From an uncultured Lachnospiraceae bacterium (GTDB taxonomy: Bacteria > Bacillota > Clostridia > Lachnospirales > Lachnospiraceae): a DNA stretch of 5,567 nt. The notes beneath the pieces are model-generated. The model made no database searches. It had not been told where the DNA came from and was given only the letters and a program-made list of their open reading frames with translations. Every line of letters starts with the position of its first letter. Positions within the stretch are counted from its first letter, which is position 1. This document shows positions 5,539 to 5,567 of this stretch, one piece after another. A program made the translations under genes and the position numbers. Location: contig CAKRNI010000177.1 of assembly GCA_934370915.1 (NCBI GenBank), positions 1 to 5,567 of the forward strand, read 5' to 3'.

Positions 5539-5567
5539 ACTGTCATGGAATTCTGAAAATTTCCCCG

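Noticed and set aside
5375..5546. Short minus-strand frame starting at ATG 5546 and reading through the terminator hairpin into the end of tsaB
   Set aside because: No ribosome binding site precedes the ATG, and the peptide would be the translation of a terminator stem plus antisense tsaB.
5543..5567. Possible 3' end of a convergent minus-strand gene (reading GEIFRIP then a stop at 5543-5545)
   Set aside because: Eight codons at the window edge cannot separate a gene end from chance, although the bidirectional terminator makes a convergent gene plausible.

Overview
This looks like ordinary chromosomal DNA from a low-to-mid G+C Firmicute. The best guess is a member of the Clostridia, probably Lachnospiraceae. 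That guess rests on strong AGGAGG-type ribosome binding sites, a sigma-A-like promoter, the tsaE-tsaB order, a Tex protein of Firmicute length, and a roughly balanced base composition rich in ATC (Ile) codons. No mobile element, phage gene, CRISPR array, rRNA or tRNA is visible.

Layout. At the left edge (1-24, minus strand) lie the first eight codons of a divergent gene with an excellent ribosome binding site. The divergent intergenic region (25-275) carries a likely extended -10 promoter reading left and a clear TTGCAT-17-TATAAT promoter reading right into tex. tex (276-2426) encodes the complete RNA-binding accessory protein Tex, with HTH, YqgF-fold, HhH and S1 domains. A 191-base gap (2427-2617) has no credible separate gene but contains two inverted repeats. 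Next come four closely packed plus-strand genes: a PLP-dependent MalY/PatB-type C-S lyase (2618-3808), a small two-helix membrane protein of the YcxB-like type (3805-4299), tsaE (4296-4721) and tsaB (4722-5435). The junctions are ATGA, ATGA and TAG|ATG, so the four are almost certainly one translationally coupled operon. A large two-tier hairpin with flanking A and T runs (5481-5538) closes it and looks like a bidirectional intrinsic terminator.

How the genes fit together. TsaE and TsaB belong to the machinery that makes N6-threonylcarbamoyladenosine (t6A) at position 37 of ANN-decoding tRNAs. The partners TsaD and TsaC, and the frequent neighbour RimI, are not in the window. The C-S lyase acts in sulfur amino acid metabolism and the YcxB-like protein has no known role, so their link to t6A may be only shared transcription. 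Tex is a general transcription/RNA factor with its own promoter. No intrinsic terminator is visible between tex and patB, so read-through is possible.

I did not find a convincing undescribed system. The points most worth checking are the structured tex-patB gap, the YcxB-like protein coupled on both sides between patB and tsaE, and the composite terminator hairpin, which may be a repeated genomic element.
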